Source: a virus
Direction: 5' to 3' (one strand)
IMG/VR virus record: IMGVR_UViG_3300044846_003122
Span: 1-27,075 of that record
DNA length: 27,075 nt
The stretch's first letter is position 1; every line of letters starts with the position of its first letter. Positions 1 to 7,132 of the stretch are shown here, in pieces. A program made the position numbers and the translations under genes. Below the pieces are notes generated by a model that was not told the DNA's origin, ran no database searches, and saw only the letters and a list, made by a program, of their open reading frames with translations.

Positions 1-207
1 GACATGGTGAACAGCCCGCCCCACTACCAAGGCGACGGGATCGAGTGCATCGACGCCATCCGTGCCGCGCTGACCCCCGAGGAGTTCCGTGGCTATTGCA
101 AGGGGAACGGTCTGAAATATGTTTGGCGCGAGCGCAACAAAGGCGGCGACCAAGACCTTGCCAAGGCCGCGTGGTATCTGAACCGACTGAACCAAGAGAA
201 GCCATGA
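1..207 (+). CDS. DUF3310-like small phage protein (5' end probably cut by window edge)
   Basis: The frame is open from base 1 and reads Asp-Met-Val-Asn-Ser-Pro-Pro-His-Tyr at the edge. In DUF3310 proteins the (D)xVNxPxHYxxG motif usually lies inside the N-terminal part, so the ATG at 4 may be internal and the true start upstream. The motif GIECIDAIRAALTPEEF and the C-terminal KYVWRERNKGG..DLAKAAWYLNRL match the usual DUF3310 pattern of about 60-70 residues. The biochemical role is unknown; members are common in phage early or replication regions. Its TGA overlaps the ATG of the next gene (ATGA at 204-207), so the two are translationally coupled at the head of the plus-strand cluster. Family assignment is by recalled pattern, not by a search. 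Confidence 0.8.
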   Translation, partial: DMVNSPPHYQGDGIECIDAIRAALTPEEFRGYCKGNGLKYVWRERNKGGDQDLAKAAWYLNRLNQEKP

Positions 208-476
208 ACGAACAAATCGACGACGGAGGACCGGCGTTTCCGCATAGCTCGCAACCACTGGACGCGCAGGGAAATCCGATGTGCGGCGAACACAGCGAAT
301 GGGGAATGACCCTCCGCGACTACTTCGCGGCTGCGGCTTTGACTGGAATTTGCGCACACGCCACTGCAATCAAACAAGGAATGGAGCAGACTGGAGACGA
401 GGCACCTCAATTTGCGGCGGATTCCGCCTATGAGGTGGCCGACGCGATGCTCGCCGCCAGAAAGGAGAAGCCATGA
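204..476 (+). CDS. Conserved small phage protein (DGGPAFP / GMTLRDYFAAAAL type)
   Basis: This 90-residue protein starts at the ATG overlapping the previous stop; an earlier in-frame ATG at 45 would lie inside the DUF3310 gene in another frame and is not used here. It carries the recurrent phage motifs DGGPAFPH (residues 7-14) and GMTLRDYFAAAAL (residues 35-47), then a helical C-terminus AYEVADAMLAARKEK. Proteins with this layout are frequent in phage early regions and have no known function. The stop overlaps the next ATG (473-476), with GGAG-type purines just upstream of that start. The gene is real by motif and by ATGA coupling on both sides. No enzymatic residues are evident. Confidence 0.8.
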   Translation: MNEQIDDGGPAFPHSSQPLDAQGNPMCGEHSEWGMTLRDYFAAAALTGICAHATAIKQGMEQTGDEAPQFAADSAYEVADAMLAARKEKP

Positions 477-958
477 GCGACCCGAACAATCTAGAAGGCC
501 CGCCGCCGACCCCGGAAGAACGAGCCGCGATGGCTCGCGAGCTGGACGCGGTAGCGCCGACGCCTGCGGAAAAATTCCGGCTGATGTTCGGGCCGCGACC
601 GACCCCAAGGACGGACAAGGCGGAATATCAGATCCGTCTTGGTCGCTACCGGGGGATGGTTGTCCGCCCAGACTTTGCTCGCGAACTCGAACGAGAACTC
701 GCCGAAGCACTCGGAACCATCAGCATGGCGATCAATTCGGCGAACGCTCGTCAGGCAGAAACCGAGCACGCTCGGCGGCGACTCGCCGAGGCTCGGGAGC
801 AGCGGGACCGGTTGGCGAGGGAACTGCAAGGAATCAGCGAAGTCACCGCGCAAGCGTGGGAGCTGACGTTTAGTGAGTTTGAACGCGAGTTTTTGCCTTG
901 GGCGCAAAACCGATGCCGCGCAGCCCTCGCCGCGCTGAAAGGAGGGACCGATGAGTGA
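473..958 (+). CDS. Coiled-coil protein, paralogue of the next gene
   Basis: 161 residues. A Pro-rich N-terminus is followed by a PTPRTD motif (about residues 43-48), then a long charged helix with RELAEA (codons at 692-709) and RRLAEA (776-793). These are spaced 84 nt, which is 28 residues or four heptads. The protein ends in ALAALKGGTDE. The following gene has the same PTPRTD start, the same RELAEA blocks and an almost identical ALTELKGGTDA tail, so the two look like products of a tandem duplication. The final codons also encode a strong ribosome-binding site (AAAGGAGGG at 938-946) for the next gene. Function is unknown; a structural or partner-binding coiled coil is an inference. Confidence 0.75.
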   Translation: MSDPNNLEGPPPTPEERAAMARELDAVAPTPAEKFRLMFGPRPTPRTDKAEYQIRLGRYRGMVVRPDFARELERELAEALGTISMAINSANARQAETEHARRRLAEAREQRDRLARELQGISEVTAQAWELTFSEFEREFLPWAQNRCRAALAALKGGTDE

Positions 959-1490
959 CCGACCGACACCAAGGACGGACGCACTCAAAGCCGAATACCT
1001 GAAATCCACCCCGGTTCCGTGGACGGCGCTCATGACTTGCGGAACACTCGAACGCGAACTCGCCGAGGCGTATGAGGAACACGGCGAGCTGCACAAGGTT
1101 GCCACTGACCTCAACGCCCGACTACGGGTGGTTGCCCGCGAACTCGCCGAGGCGCGAGAGGAAGGCGAGGAGCAAGCGCGACTGCTCGGCATGAGCGGAG
1201 AGCGCGAAGCCGGACTGCTCGCCGAGATTGACCGGCTGAAGCGCGAACTCGCCGAGGCGCGGGAGGAGATCGACGAGTGGTTTGCGGTGTTCCAGTTCGC
1301 CTCCAAATGTGCTGGCGACATGCGAAAGCAGCGGGACCGGCTGGCGACCGTGCTGCGAGACATCAAAAATCGGGCGCTTGACGAGACGGTCAGGCTGCAC
1401 CCCGATGCCGACGCTAAGGGATGTGTTGACGATTGCCTCGAATGGGCGGAATCCGCCCTCACCGAGCTGAAAGGAGGGACCGATGCGTAG
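951..1490 (+). CDS. Coiled-coil protein, paralogue of the preceding gene
   Basis: 179 residues starting MSDRPTPRTD, eight bases inside the preceding gene. An 18-bp sequence encoding RELAEA recurs exactly at 1053-1070, 1137-1154 and 1242-1259. The spacings of 84 and 105 nt are 28 and 35 residues, both whole numbers of heptads, which is what a growing coiled coil requires. A compact C-terminal part contains two cysteines (GCVDDCLEWAESAL). The final 20 bp, including the SD for the next gene, are identical to the end of the preceding gene. Function is unknown; the repeat architecture suggests oligomerisation. Confidence 0.75.
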   Translation: MSDRPTPRTDALKAEYLKSTPVPWTALMTCGTLERELAEAYEEHGELHKVATDLNARLRVVARELAEAREEGEEQARLLGMSGEREAGLLAEIDRLKRELAEAREEIDEWFAVFQFASKCAGDMRKQRDRLATVLRDIKNRALDETVRLHPDADAKGCVDDCLEWAESALTELKGGTDA

Positions 1491-1791
1491 TCCCCAGATC
1501 ACCCGCGACCGGCACGGCATCCTTGAGGTAGCCGAGTGCGACCCAGCGTTCATCTGCACCCGCGACTCCCTTGAGTATCTGATTGGGTTACACAACGAAA
1601 TGGTCGAGCAACGCAACCTGCTGGCGACTGCGCTGAAAGCGTGCCGCGAGGACTCCTGCGAACTGCTCGGCGAGCGCTCATGGTGGAAGGACGAGCCACG
1701 TTGCAACTACAGCAACAGATACGACGAGACCGCAGAAAACATCGTCCGCGCCAATGAGGCGCTCGACTCAATGGGACCGACCGAATCATGA
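1483..1791 (+). CDS. Hypothetical early phage protein
   Basis: 102 residues, unrecognised. Its start overlaps the preceding stop in a different frame (GATGCGTAG) and is served by the AAAGGAGGG purine run at 1470-1478. Its own TGA overlaps the helicase ATG at 1788, so it is inside the same coupled cluster. The sequence has a central helix (SLEYLIGLHNEMVEQRNLLATALKA) and three cysteines. The register and composition of this helix resemble the helical parts of the two coiled-coil genes before it, without their RELAEA blocks. No catalytic motif is seen. Confidence 0.7.
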   Translation: MRSPQITRDRHGILEVAECDPAFICTRDSLEYLIGLHNEMVEQRNLLATALKACREDSCELLGERSWWKDEPRCNYSNRYDETAENIVRANEALDSMGPTES

Positions 1792-3107
1792 AGACACTCT
1801 ACCCCCAGCAAAGGAAATCAGTCGACCTACTCAAGCAGGCGCTCACCCAATATGGCAGCGCACTCGATAGCAGTATGACAGGTGTTGGCAAAACCGTCAT
1901 CGCTGCAAGGACCGCCCTTGAACTCGGGTGCCCTGTAGCGATCCTGTGCCCGAAGATTGTCATCCCTCAGTGGGAGCGGGAGCTCGCCGAAGTCGGCCTC
2001 ACCCCACTGTTTGTGACGAACTACGAGAAGATCAAACGCGGCAACGGGGACCACCTCACCAAGGTGGGCAAGAAGCTGTTCCGCTGGCAGCTGCCTGCGG
2101 ATGCACTCCTGATCGTAGACGAGTGCCATAAATGCAAATCACCATGGAGCCAAAACGCCCAGATGCTCATCGCCGCCGTGCAGCAGGGCTACAAGACCCT
2201 GTTGCTCTCAGCTACCGCTTGCCAAGACCCGACCGAGATGCGCGCCCTTGGCTTTGCTCTTGGACTACACGCTCTGAACAAACCGGTGGGGAATACCCGC
2301 AGCTGGTTCGGGTGGATGATGCACCTCGGCTGTAAGCAAGACCCTTGGAAGAACTGGAAACCGGGACCCCGAGCCCGGCTCACTGAGATCAACAAGGAGC
2401 TCTATGGCACCCGTGCCGTCAAGCTCACCCCCGCCGATCTTCCGGGAGCCTTCACGGAGTCGCGGGTCATCACGGAGCCTCTGGCCTTCGGAGCCCTGTC
2501 CGACATCGCCAAGTTCTACGAGCAGCACGGTGTTACTGCTGAGATCATCGAAGGTGCGCTGGACGGCACCAACCCACCGGAGCCCCACGTGCTGACCCAG
2601 ATCCTGCGGGCCCGCCAGCTGGCTGAGGCGGCGAAGGTTCCAGATCTTGTTGAGATGATCACCGACGCGGTGGCCGAAGGCTACAGCGCCGCCGTGTTCG
2701 TGAACTTCACCAACACGGTAACCGCCCTGAAGGACGTCCTCGGCAGCAACGTCTCCATGGTCTACGGCGGCCAGAGCGCGGCCGACCGTGAGCGAGACGT
2801 GCAGCTGTTCCAGAGCAACGAGAACCGCGTCATCGTCTGCAACATCGCAGCCGGTGGGGTTGGGGTCTCCCTGCACGATGTGCATGGTGGACACCCTCGG
2901 ATGGCGTTCATCAGCCCCACGTTCAACGTCAAGGAATACGTCCAAGCCCTTGGGCGGGTCCACCGCGCTGGCGCACAAACCGCTTGCGTCCAACGAGTTC
3001 TAGTGGCTGCGAAAACTATTGAGGAAAAAATAGTTGCCAAGCTCGAAGAGAAGAGGCAAGACATGGACACGCTTCACGCGCAACCAACCCTGAATCCTGA
3101 ATCCTGA
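1788..3107 (+). CDS. SF2 helicase, SNF2/DEAD-like
   Basis: 439 residues with a complete superfamily 2 motor. Walker A is TGVGKT at residues 31-36, Walker B is DECH at 111-114 after LLIV, motif III is SATA at 141-144, and motif VI is QALGRVHRAGA at 386-396, where the two Arg are the expected arginine fingers. ATP-driven translocation on duplex DNA is the family role; in phages with this layout it probably assists replication or recombination. The start overlaps the previous stop, so it is coupled to the early cluster. The C-terminus is a short tail whose last codons lie in a 7-bp tandem repeat (CTGAATC, four copies), which supplies the stop. The DECH box and QxxGRxxR resemble SNF2-type phage helicases more than UvsW. 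Direct substrate is not shown. Confidence 0.9.
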   Translation: MKTLYPQQRKSVDLLKQALTQYGSALDSSMTGVGKTVIAARTALELGCPVAILCPKIVIPQWERELAEVGLTPLFVTNYEKIKRGNGDHLTKVGKKLFRWQLPADALLIVDECHKCKSPWSQNAQMLIAAVQQGYKTLLLSATACQDPTEMRALGFALGLHALNKPVGNTRSWFGWMMHLGCKQDPWKNWKPGPRARLTEINKELYGTRAVKLTPADLPGAFTESRVITEPLAFGALSDIAKFYEQHGVTAEIIEGALDGTNPPEPHVLTQILRARQLAEAAKVPDLVEMITDAVAEGYSAAVFVNFTNTVTALKDVLGSNVSMVYGGQSAADRERDVQLFQSNENRVIVCNIAAGGVGVSLHDVHGGHPRMAFISPTFNVKEYVQALGRVHRAGAQTACVQRVLVAAKTIEEKIVAKLEEKRQDMDTLHAQPTLNPES

Positions 3108-3117
3108 ATCCTGAATC
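3090..3117 (+). repeat. Tandem 7-bp repeat, 4 perfect copies of CTGAATC
   Basis: Four uninterrupted CTGAATC units at 3090-3096, 3097-3103, 3104-3110 and 3111-3117. They span the last codons and TGA of the helicase and run up to the ATG of the next gene at 3120. Because 7 is not a multiple of 3, the unit offers a TGA in successive frames. Confidence 0.95.
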
Positions 3118-3119
3118 CT

Positions 3120-3350
3120 ATGAACAACATGCAGAACGTAATCAAGCTCGAAGGCGGCCCGAAGCACGGACACACGGTTCCGGAACCAGAGGAGCAGCAC
3201 GCCACCATCACGGAGCCCATCACCGGATTCGTGTGGGAGAACGGCCAGCCCACGGAGAAGACCAAGAAGGGCTTCGCCATCTACCAATACTTCTCAGAGA
3301 AGGGTCGCGCTTTCTGGTCCCACAACGAATGGGTTACTGTCGAGGGGTGA
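3120..3350 (+). CDS. Small hypothetical protein (GGPKHGHTV type)
   Basis: 76 residues. The N-terminal KLEGGPKHGHTVPEPEE followed by an aromatic stretch AIYQYFSEKGRAFWSHNEW resembles a widespread family of small phage proteins with the layout GGPxxGxxV...Y.....WxH. Their function is unknown. The ATG at 3120 follows the CTGAATC repeat directly and has no Shine-Dalgarno sequence. The next gene has a related GGLADGQRH opening and could be a distant relative. Start choice is supported by position only; an internal Met at 3129 is the alternative. Confidence 0.65.
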   Translation: MNNMQNVIKLEGGPKHGHTVPEPEEQHATITEPITGFVWENGQPTEKTKKGFAIYQYFSEKGRAFWSHNEWVTVEG

Positions 3351-3384
3351 GCTGCAGTTCGGAACTACCAAACGAATCCAGAGT

Positions 3385-3690
3385 ATGGAACCGACAACCC
3401 CATCACGCTCGGCCCTTTTCATCGGCGGCCTCGCCGACGGGCAGCGGCACCCTGATCCAGATCGCCCCTACTGGGTGATGGCCCGCCACAGCTACCGTCC
3501 GATCCACCCGCACCATTACCCAGAGCCAGTCTCTTACAAAACCGAAGAGGCGGTCTACCGCCGCGAATGCCTGCGGTCTGGTAGCGAGGAGTGGGTGATC
3601 TACGTGCTTGACTCGCTCACAACGACGCAAGCTATGAGGATGATGGTTAGCGGGTATTCACCACGGGAACGCAGGCCCAACCAACACTGA
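3385..3690 (+). CDS. Small hypothetical protein (GGLADGQRH type)
   Basis: 101 residues, unrecognised beyond its pattern. FIGGLADGQRHPDPDRPYW near the N-terminus is followed by a His/Pro/Tyr-rich middle and a C-terminal EEWVIYVLDSLTTTQAMRMM. The GGxxDGQ opening and the aromatic, Arg-containing core are like the preceding gene. This suggests both belong to one broad family of small phage beta proteins with unknown role. No SD precedes the ATG. The 34-bp gap to the preceding gene is compact and holds nothing visible. Confidence 0.6.
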   Translation: MEPTTPSRSALFIGGLADGQRHPDPDRPYWVMARHSYRPIHPHHYPEPVSYKTEEAVYRRECLRSGSEEWVIYVLDSLTTTQAMRMMVSGYSPRERRPNQH

Positions 3691-3716
3691 GAAGTAAGAG
3701 CAAAAATCAAACGACT

Positions 3717-4124
3717 ATGAAAACACACATCTGGAACCTTACCAAGGCCTTTCCCGGAAAGGTCAACTTCATCGACAGCAACAACGTGATCCTCGGCTAC
3801 GACCTCCATCAATGCTGCTGTGAGCACGCCTTCTGGACGATCAGCGAAACGCCCGACGGGAAAAACCCGATCTACGAAGGTGACGTGCTTGCAGAGCAAG
3901 AGATCGAACTGGATGGCTACGTCTTCGACTCCAAATTCTGCGAGCGTGAAAGCGCGGGTAATGAATGGGACGAGGGAGGCGCAGCGATCTTCAAACTGTT
4001 GGGACGCCGCTCATTGTTTTCGGAACTGCCGGATCTCTTCCTGCGGTTGGTGAACCACCATAACGGCTACTACTCGCACGGCTTCACCTTCCGGGGTTCG
4101 GTCATCATTGAGGACTATCTTTGA
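3717..4124 (+). CDS. Conserved hypothetical protein (DUF7448-like pattern)
   Basis: 135 residues. The central segment NNVILGYDLHQCCCEHAFWTI and the C-terminal LVNHHNGYYSHGFTF match a family found in phages and bacteria that I recall as DUF7448. The diagnostic elements are the acidic/Cys/His block (QCCCEH, residues 33-38) and HHNGYYSHGF near the end. Clustered Cys and His suggest metal binding, which is only an inference. The ATG sits in an A-rich, SD-less context (AAACGACTATG). The gap of 57 bases to the next gene contains a TTGACA with no matching -10. Confidence 0.65.
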   Translation: MKTHIWNLTKAFPGKVNFIDSNNVILGYDLHQCCCEHAFWTISETPDGKNPIYEGDVLAEQEIELDGYVFDSKFCERESAGNEWDEGGAAIFKLLGRRSLFSELPDLFLRLVNHHNGYYSHGFTFRGSVIIEDYL

Positions 4125-4181
4125 TTTGGTGGGTGAACGTCCGCCCTCTGGCACCTGCCGACAATCAAACCTTGACACAAA

Positions 4182-4436
4182 ATGGAAGCATCTAACGACA
4201 CCCCCGCGCAGACGAAACCACTGATGGCAGGTTGCCAGCAGGAGCCTTGTTCTCGGTCTTCCGAAGAGTTCGTTCCGACCGCCGACAACGTGAAATCGTT
4301 CCGAGACGAGCCACTGCGCGAAGGGGACTTCGCGGTGGAGTGCTCAAATCCCGGAAACTTCCTGAAGGTCCATCCGAACGTCTTCGGACAAATGGCCAAT
4401 CACCCGGCATACAGCTACTTCCGCAAAAAGCCATGA
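4182..4436 (+). CDS. Small hypothetical protein
   Basis: 84 residues, not recognised. It is polar, with Cys at residues 18 and 23 and an aromatic C-terminus ending HPAYSYFRKKP. The stop overlaps the ATG of the next gene (ATGA, 4433-4436), which supports both reading frames. The start has the context CACAAAATGG with no Shine-Dalgarno sequence. Confidence 0.55.
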   Translation: MEASNDTPAQTKPLMAGCQQEPCSRSSEEFVPTADNVKSFRDEPLREGDFAVECSNPGNFLKVHPNVFGQMANHPAYSYFRKKP

Positions 4437-4600
4437 TCGCGCAATTCCAATGGTATCGCCGCTGGCGTGGTGGTCGGTGGGTGAAAGTCTGCGGGCTGTT
4501 CTTTGGCAGCGTGTGGGTTCGGGTTGGCCCGGAATGCCTAGAGCGTGTCGATGAAGACTATTCCGAGAACAGAGAATTACCCCAACCCGAAGTCGAATAA
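4433..4600 (+). CDS. Small Trp/Arg-rich hypothetical protein
   Basis: 55 residues, starting at the ATG that overlaps the preceding TGA. The first 32 residues are Trp/Arg-rich and hydrophobic (FQWYRRWRGGRWVKVCGLFF), the last 20 acidic. The hydrophobic run around residues 18-30 is too short and too interrupted to call a membrane segment. The ATGA coupling is the main evidence that it is translated. Confidence 0.5.
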   Translation: MIAQFQWYRRWRGGRWVKVCGLFFGSVWVRVGPECLERVDEDYSENRELPQPEVE

Positions 4601-4602
4601 TT

Positions 4603-4932
4603 ATGCCAATGACCGAACGTGAAATGCGCCTAGCCCAAGAGGCTTTGGCGAAGAGACCCATCACCCCAGCCGAACCGGTGCCTGAGTCGATGCTCAAGGC
4701 TCCGGGGAGGAAGAAGTCGACGGGTGTTCGAGACGCCCTCCACTCAAAGATGAAGGCCGCGAATGAGGCCTACCAGAATGGGAGCAAGTGCCTACGCACC
4801 CGAGACGTCGAACTTTGGTTTGGCCTCAAACCGGGAAGCCTCAAGCAGTGGAGGTCCATCCGGCTCCGCAATGGAAAAGACGGAGTGATCGGAGCCTACA
4901 TGCCCCGAAAGAAAAAGGAAGAACGCGCTTGA
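4603..4932 (+). CDS. Small basic protein, possible HTH-like segment
   Basis: 109 residues, basic, ending in RKKKEER. Residues about 66-85 (TRDVELWFGLKPGSLKQWR) have the spacing of a helix-turn-helix: hydrophobics, a Gly at the turn and a basic recognition-like helix. This is a visual resemblance only. The start is in the AATTATG context shared with three other genes in this window and has no SD. DNA binding would fit the basic charge, but no family is recognised. Confidence 0.55.
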   Translation: MPMTEREMRLAQEALAKRPITPAEPVPESMLKAPGRKKSTGVRDALHSKMKAANEAYQNGSKCLRTRDVELWFGLKPGSLKQWRSIRLRNGKDGVIGAYMPRKKKEERA

Positions 4933-4986
4933 CCTACGAGACGGCTACAAGTAACCAACCACCTGAACCCCGAAACTAAATCAATT

Positions 4987-5463
4987 ATGACATCCATCGA
5001 ATTCTACCTCACGGCTCTCCCAGCCGGTTACCGCGAACGCGCTTTGGCCAATTTCCAAAGTCAATCTGGATCTTTCAAAAGTAAGAGGGAAGTCAGCAGC
5101 GCATGGAACGCCCTCGAATACGCCTTTGATTGGTGCGAGACCCCAGAGGGGCATGATTTCTGGGAGGCTCTCACAAACTGGTTGGAGCATGGCGGAAACA
5201 AGCCAGCCCTCCCTGTAGAGGACTCCGACACCGCAAGTGCGCTACGTGGCAGCCCATGCCACTACCGCGTATTGCGACTCAATGGAGGCACCACCCGCGT
5301 TGAGCCCAGATTCTTCTCTCTGGAGACGGCTAGGATCGAAGCGCTCCGGCTGGCGGGCCAGCACCAAGGAGAATCCTTCGAGATCGTCAAATGCCTCGGC
5401 GCGGCACGCTGCGTCAAGCCGAGCATTTTCTGGAACGACGGAATCAACCCAGACGAAGAATGA
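4987..5463 (+). CDS. Conserved hypothetical phage protein (YLxxLPxxYRxxAL)
   Basis: 158 residues. The N-terminal part (EFYLTALPAGYRERALAN, then SAWNALEYAFDWCETPEGHDFW) resembles a recurrent small phage domain of unknown function marked by LPxxYR and by W..TPxGHDxW. The C-terminal half (from about residue 90) looks like a separate beta-rich segment, so the gene may be a two-domain fusion. The start is AATTATG without an SD. The TGA overlaps the next ATG (5460-5463). Confidence 0.6.
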   Translation: MTSIEFYLTALPAGYRERALANFQSQSGSFKSKREVSSAWNALEYAFDWCETPEGHDFWEALTNWLEHGGNKPALPVEDSDTASALRGSPCHYRVLRLNGGTTRVEPRFFSLETARIEALRLAGQHQGESFEIVKCLGAARCVKPSIFWNDGINPDEE

Positions 5464-5594
5464 TCCGATACCGAATCCGCTATTGGGCAAAGAAAGCTTG
5501 CAAGCTTATCGGATTCTGCTTCCGTTGCCACACCCGCCTGAACTACACCAGAACCGGAGCCGGAATCTGCCCGCGCTGCGGGCTACGACACTAG
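5460..5594 (+). CDS. Zinc-ribbon peptide, 44 residues
   Basis: The ATG at 5460 overlaps the preceding stop, so the earlier in-frame ATG at 5391 is unlikely. The protein is very basic at its N-terminus (RYRIRYWAKKACK) and carries two CxxC knuckles, CFRC (residues 23-26) and CPRC (38-41). This is the pair expected for a small treble-clef or zinc-ribbon fold. Such peptides bind nucleic acid or proteins; the target is unknown. It is shorter than the default limits of many gene finders. Confidence 0.65.
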   Translation: MIRYRIRYWAKKACKLIGFCFRCHTRLNYTRTGAGICPRCGLRH

Positions 5595-5597
5595 ACC

Positions 5598-5972
5598 ATG
5601 AGCCAAGAACTGTTCGCTGGACACCTCCGTGTAGATTACAAGCACTGCCCCCATTGCATGAAGCTGCAGCGGTGGTTCTATGAGGGTGAAACACACCTAG
5701 GCAGATGTGATTACTGCGGCGGCCTAAGTCACCCACCTGAGCGGGTTTTGCCTGAACGCACGGATGAGTGGATAGCTCAGGCGCTGGGAACCGAAATCTC
5801 GATTGTGCAGAAAAAAAATCTGCACGGTAGGATCTCCTGTGGGTGGTTCAGCGAGAGTAAGGTGCTCATCGCAGAGGCCGCAGATTACGGACACACTCTG
5901 AGCCCTGTATTCGACAAAATCTTAGAGCTCGCCCACGAAGAGGCAGCTAAACGCAACCAATCCCAACCATGA
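5598..5972 (+). CDS. Zinc-ribbon hypothetical protein
   Basis: 124 residues beginning MSQELFAGHL. Two CxxC pairs, CPHC (residues 17-20) and CDYC (37-40), give a second zinc ribbon directly after the 44-residue one. The C-terminal half is unrelated to it (an alpha/beta segment with SESKVLIAEAADYG). The TGA overlaps the start of the Cas4-like nuclease gene (ATGA, 5969-5972), so it is translationally coupled to it. A role as partner of that nuclease is an inference from coupling only. Confidence 0.65.
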   Translation: MSQELFAGHLRVDYKHCPHCMKLQRWFYEGETHLGRCDYCGGLSHPPERVLPERTDEWIAQALGTEISIVQKKNLHGRISCGWFSESKVLIAEAADYGHTLSPVFDKILELAHEEAAKRNQSQP

Positions 5973-7117
5973 GCCAAGAAACCAACCTACCCGACCACTC
6001 CGACCGCGCGCATGCCGTGTTCGGTCCGTCGAGCCTGAAGTATTACGCCAAGTGTCCCGGATACCATGGGCGCGATAGCACGAACCCTGCGGCCGAGATG
6101 GGCACGCGGATTCACGAAGCGCTTGAAGTCCGTGACCCGAGCGCCCTGCAGACGGAGCAGGAGCAGCAGATCTACGACACCATGCTCAAGGATGAGCTTG
6201 AAGTCTTCGACCAGCTGTTCGGCGGCACTGAAGGCGTGACCATCCTTCGGGAGCATCGCCTCGTGCTGGACATCCCCGTGCAGACCCCGACGTTCGGCAC
6301 CTCTGACATCGTCTCCTACAAAGGGACGATTGGCCTGCAGGTCGACTACAAGAGCGGCGTGAGCAAGATCGACGAGGTGCGCGACAACTGGCAGGCGAAG
6401 GCCTACGTCGTCGGCATGTTCCAGATGTTCCCATTCTTGGAGCGCATCCACTTCGTGTTCCTCATCCCCCAACGTGGTGAGGTCCTTGCGGACTTCTTCA
6501 CTCGGGATGAACTCCCACGCTTGGTGCAGGAGATCGCCGACGTCGTCAGCGTGGCTGAGAAGATCCGCCCGAAGTGGGACAACGGTGGTCAGCCCGACCT
6601 CGAAGATCTTGGGCCTTCGGTCAACTGCCACTTCTGCAGGCACGAGGACAACTGCCCCGCACTTGGTGCTGTGGCAGTGGCTGTCGCTCGCAAATACAAC
6701 CCGCTCGGCATCCCCGATGGCCCTATTGACAGCACGAACATCAGCGACCCGCAGGTGATCGGAAAGCTCTACACGGTCGCCAAGATCCTTGAAGGGTGGG
6801 CCAGCGGGATCAAGCGCAAGGCAGTTCTCATGGCTGAAGACGGTGTCGAATTCGATGACCTCAAACTTCGTTCTCTCGGTTCTTTGAAAAAAACCGTTGA
6901 CAACAACGGGCTCGCTGAACTAGGAATCCAGCACGGACTGACGAAAGACGAGATCATCGCAGCCGCCAACCTCACCATGAACCAACTCGCAGAAGCCATC
7001 GGAAGCAAAGCCGCCCGTGGGCGGAAGACATCGGCGATCCGATCCTTCGAAGAAGACGCCCTTGATCGGGGTGTGGTTGAAGTCGGACCAGTCCGACACA
7101 CGCTTTCCTCCAAATGA
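5969..7117 (+). CDS. Cas4/RecB-like PD-(D/E)XK nuclease with Fe-S-type cysteines (DUF2800-like)
   Basis: 382 residues. PD-(D/E)XK motifs are present in order: GTRIHE with His49, FGTSDIV with Asp113, the core DYK (Asp126, Lys128) and QAKAY with Gln142. Cys29 (AKCPG) and the C-terminal set C220-x2-C223-x5-C229 form the C...CxxC-x5-C pattern that binds a 4Fe-4S cluster in Cas4 and AddB nucleases. The family resects DNA ends; in phages it often stands next to an SSB-like gene and PolA, as here, and so probably works in recombination-dependent replication. The C-terminal 130 residues are a helical extension. Coupling to the zinc-ribbon gene is by ATGA. No CRISPR array or cas1/cas2 is present, so an adaptation role is not implied. 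Confidence 0.85.
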   Translation: MSQETNLPDHSDRAHAVFGPSSLKYYAKCPGYHGRDSTNPAAEMGTRIHEALEVRDPSALQTEQEQQIYDTMLKDELEVFDQLFGGTEGVTILREHRLVLDIPVQTPTFGTSDIVSYKGTIGLQVDYKSGVSKIDEVRDNWQAKAYVVGMFQMFPFLERIHFVFLIPQRGEVLADFFTRDELPRLVQEIADVVSVAEKIRPKWDNGGQPDLEDLGPSVNCHFCRHEDNCPALGAVAVAVARKYNPLGIPDGPIDSTNISDPQVIGKLYTVAKILEGWASGIKRKAVLMAEDGVEFDDLKLRSLGSLKKTVDNNGLAELGIQHGLTKDEIIAAANLTMNQLAEAIGSKAARGRKTSAIRSFEEDALDRGVVEVGPVRHTLSSK

Positions 7118-7132
7118 ACCGGAGGTTGAATT

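Noticed and set aside
491-1462. 323-codon minus-strand frame opposite the coiled-coil genes
   Set aside because: It is Ser/Arg-rich from antisense Glu/Ala/Arg codons, and the plus-strand genes have SDs, overlaps and heptads.
4172-4205. TTGACA upstream of the 84-residue gene
   Set aside because: No -10 at 16-18 bp; the box is only four bases before the ATG.
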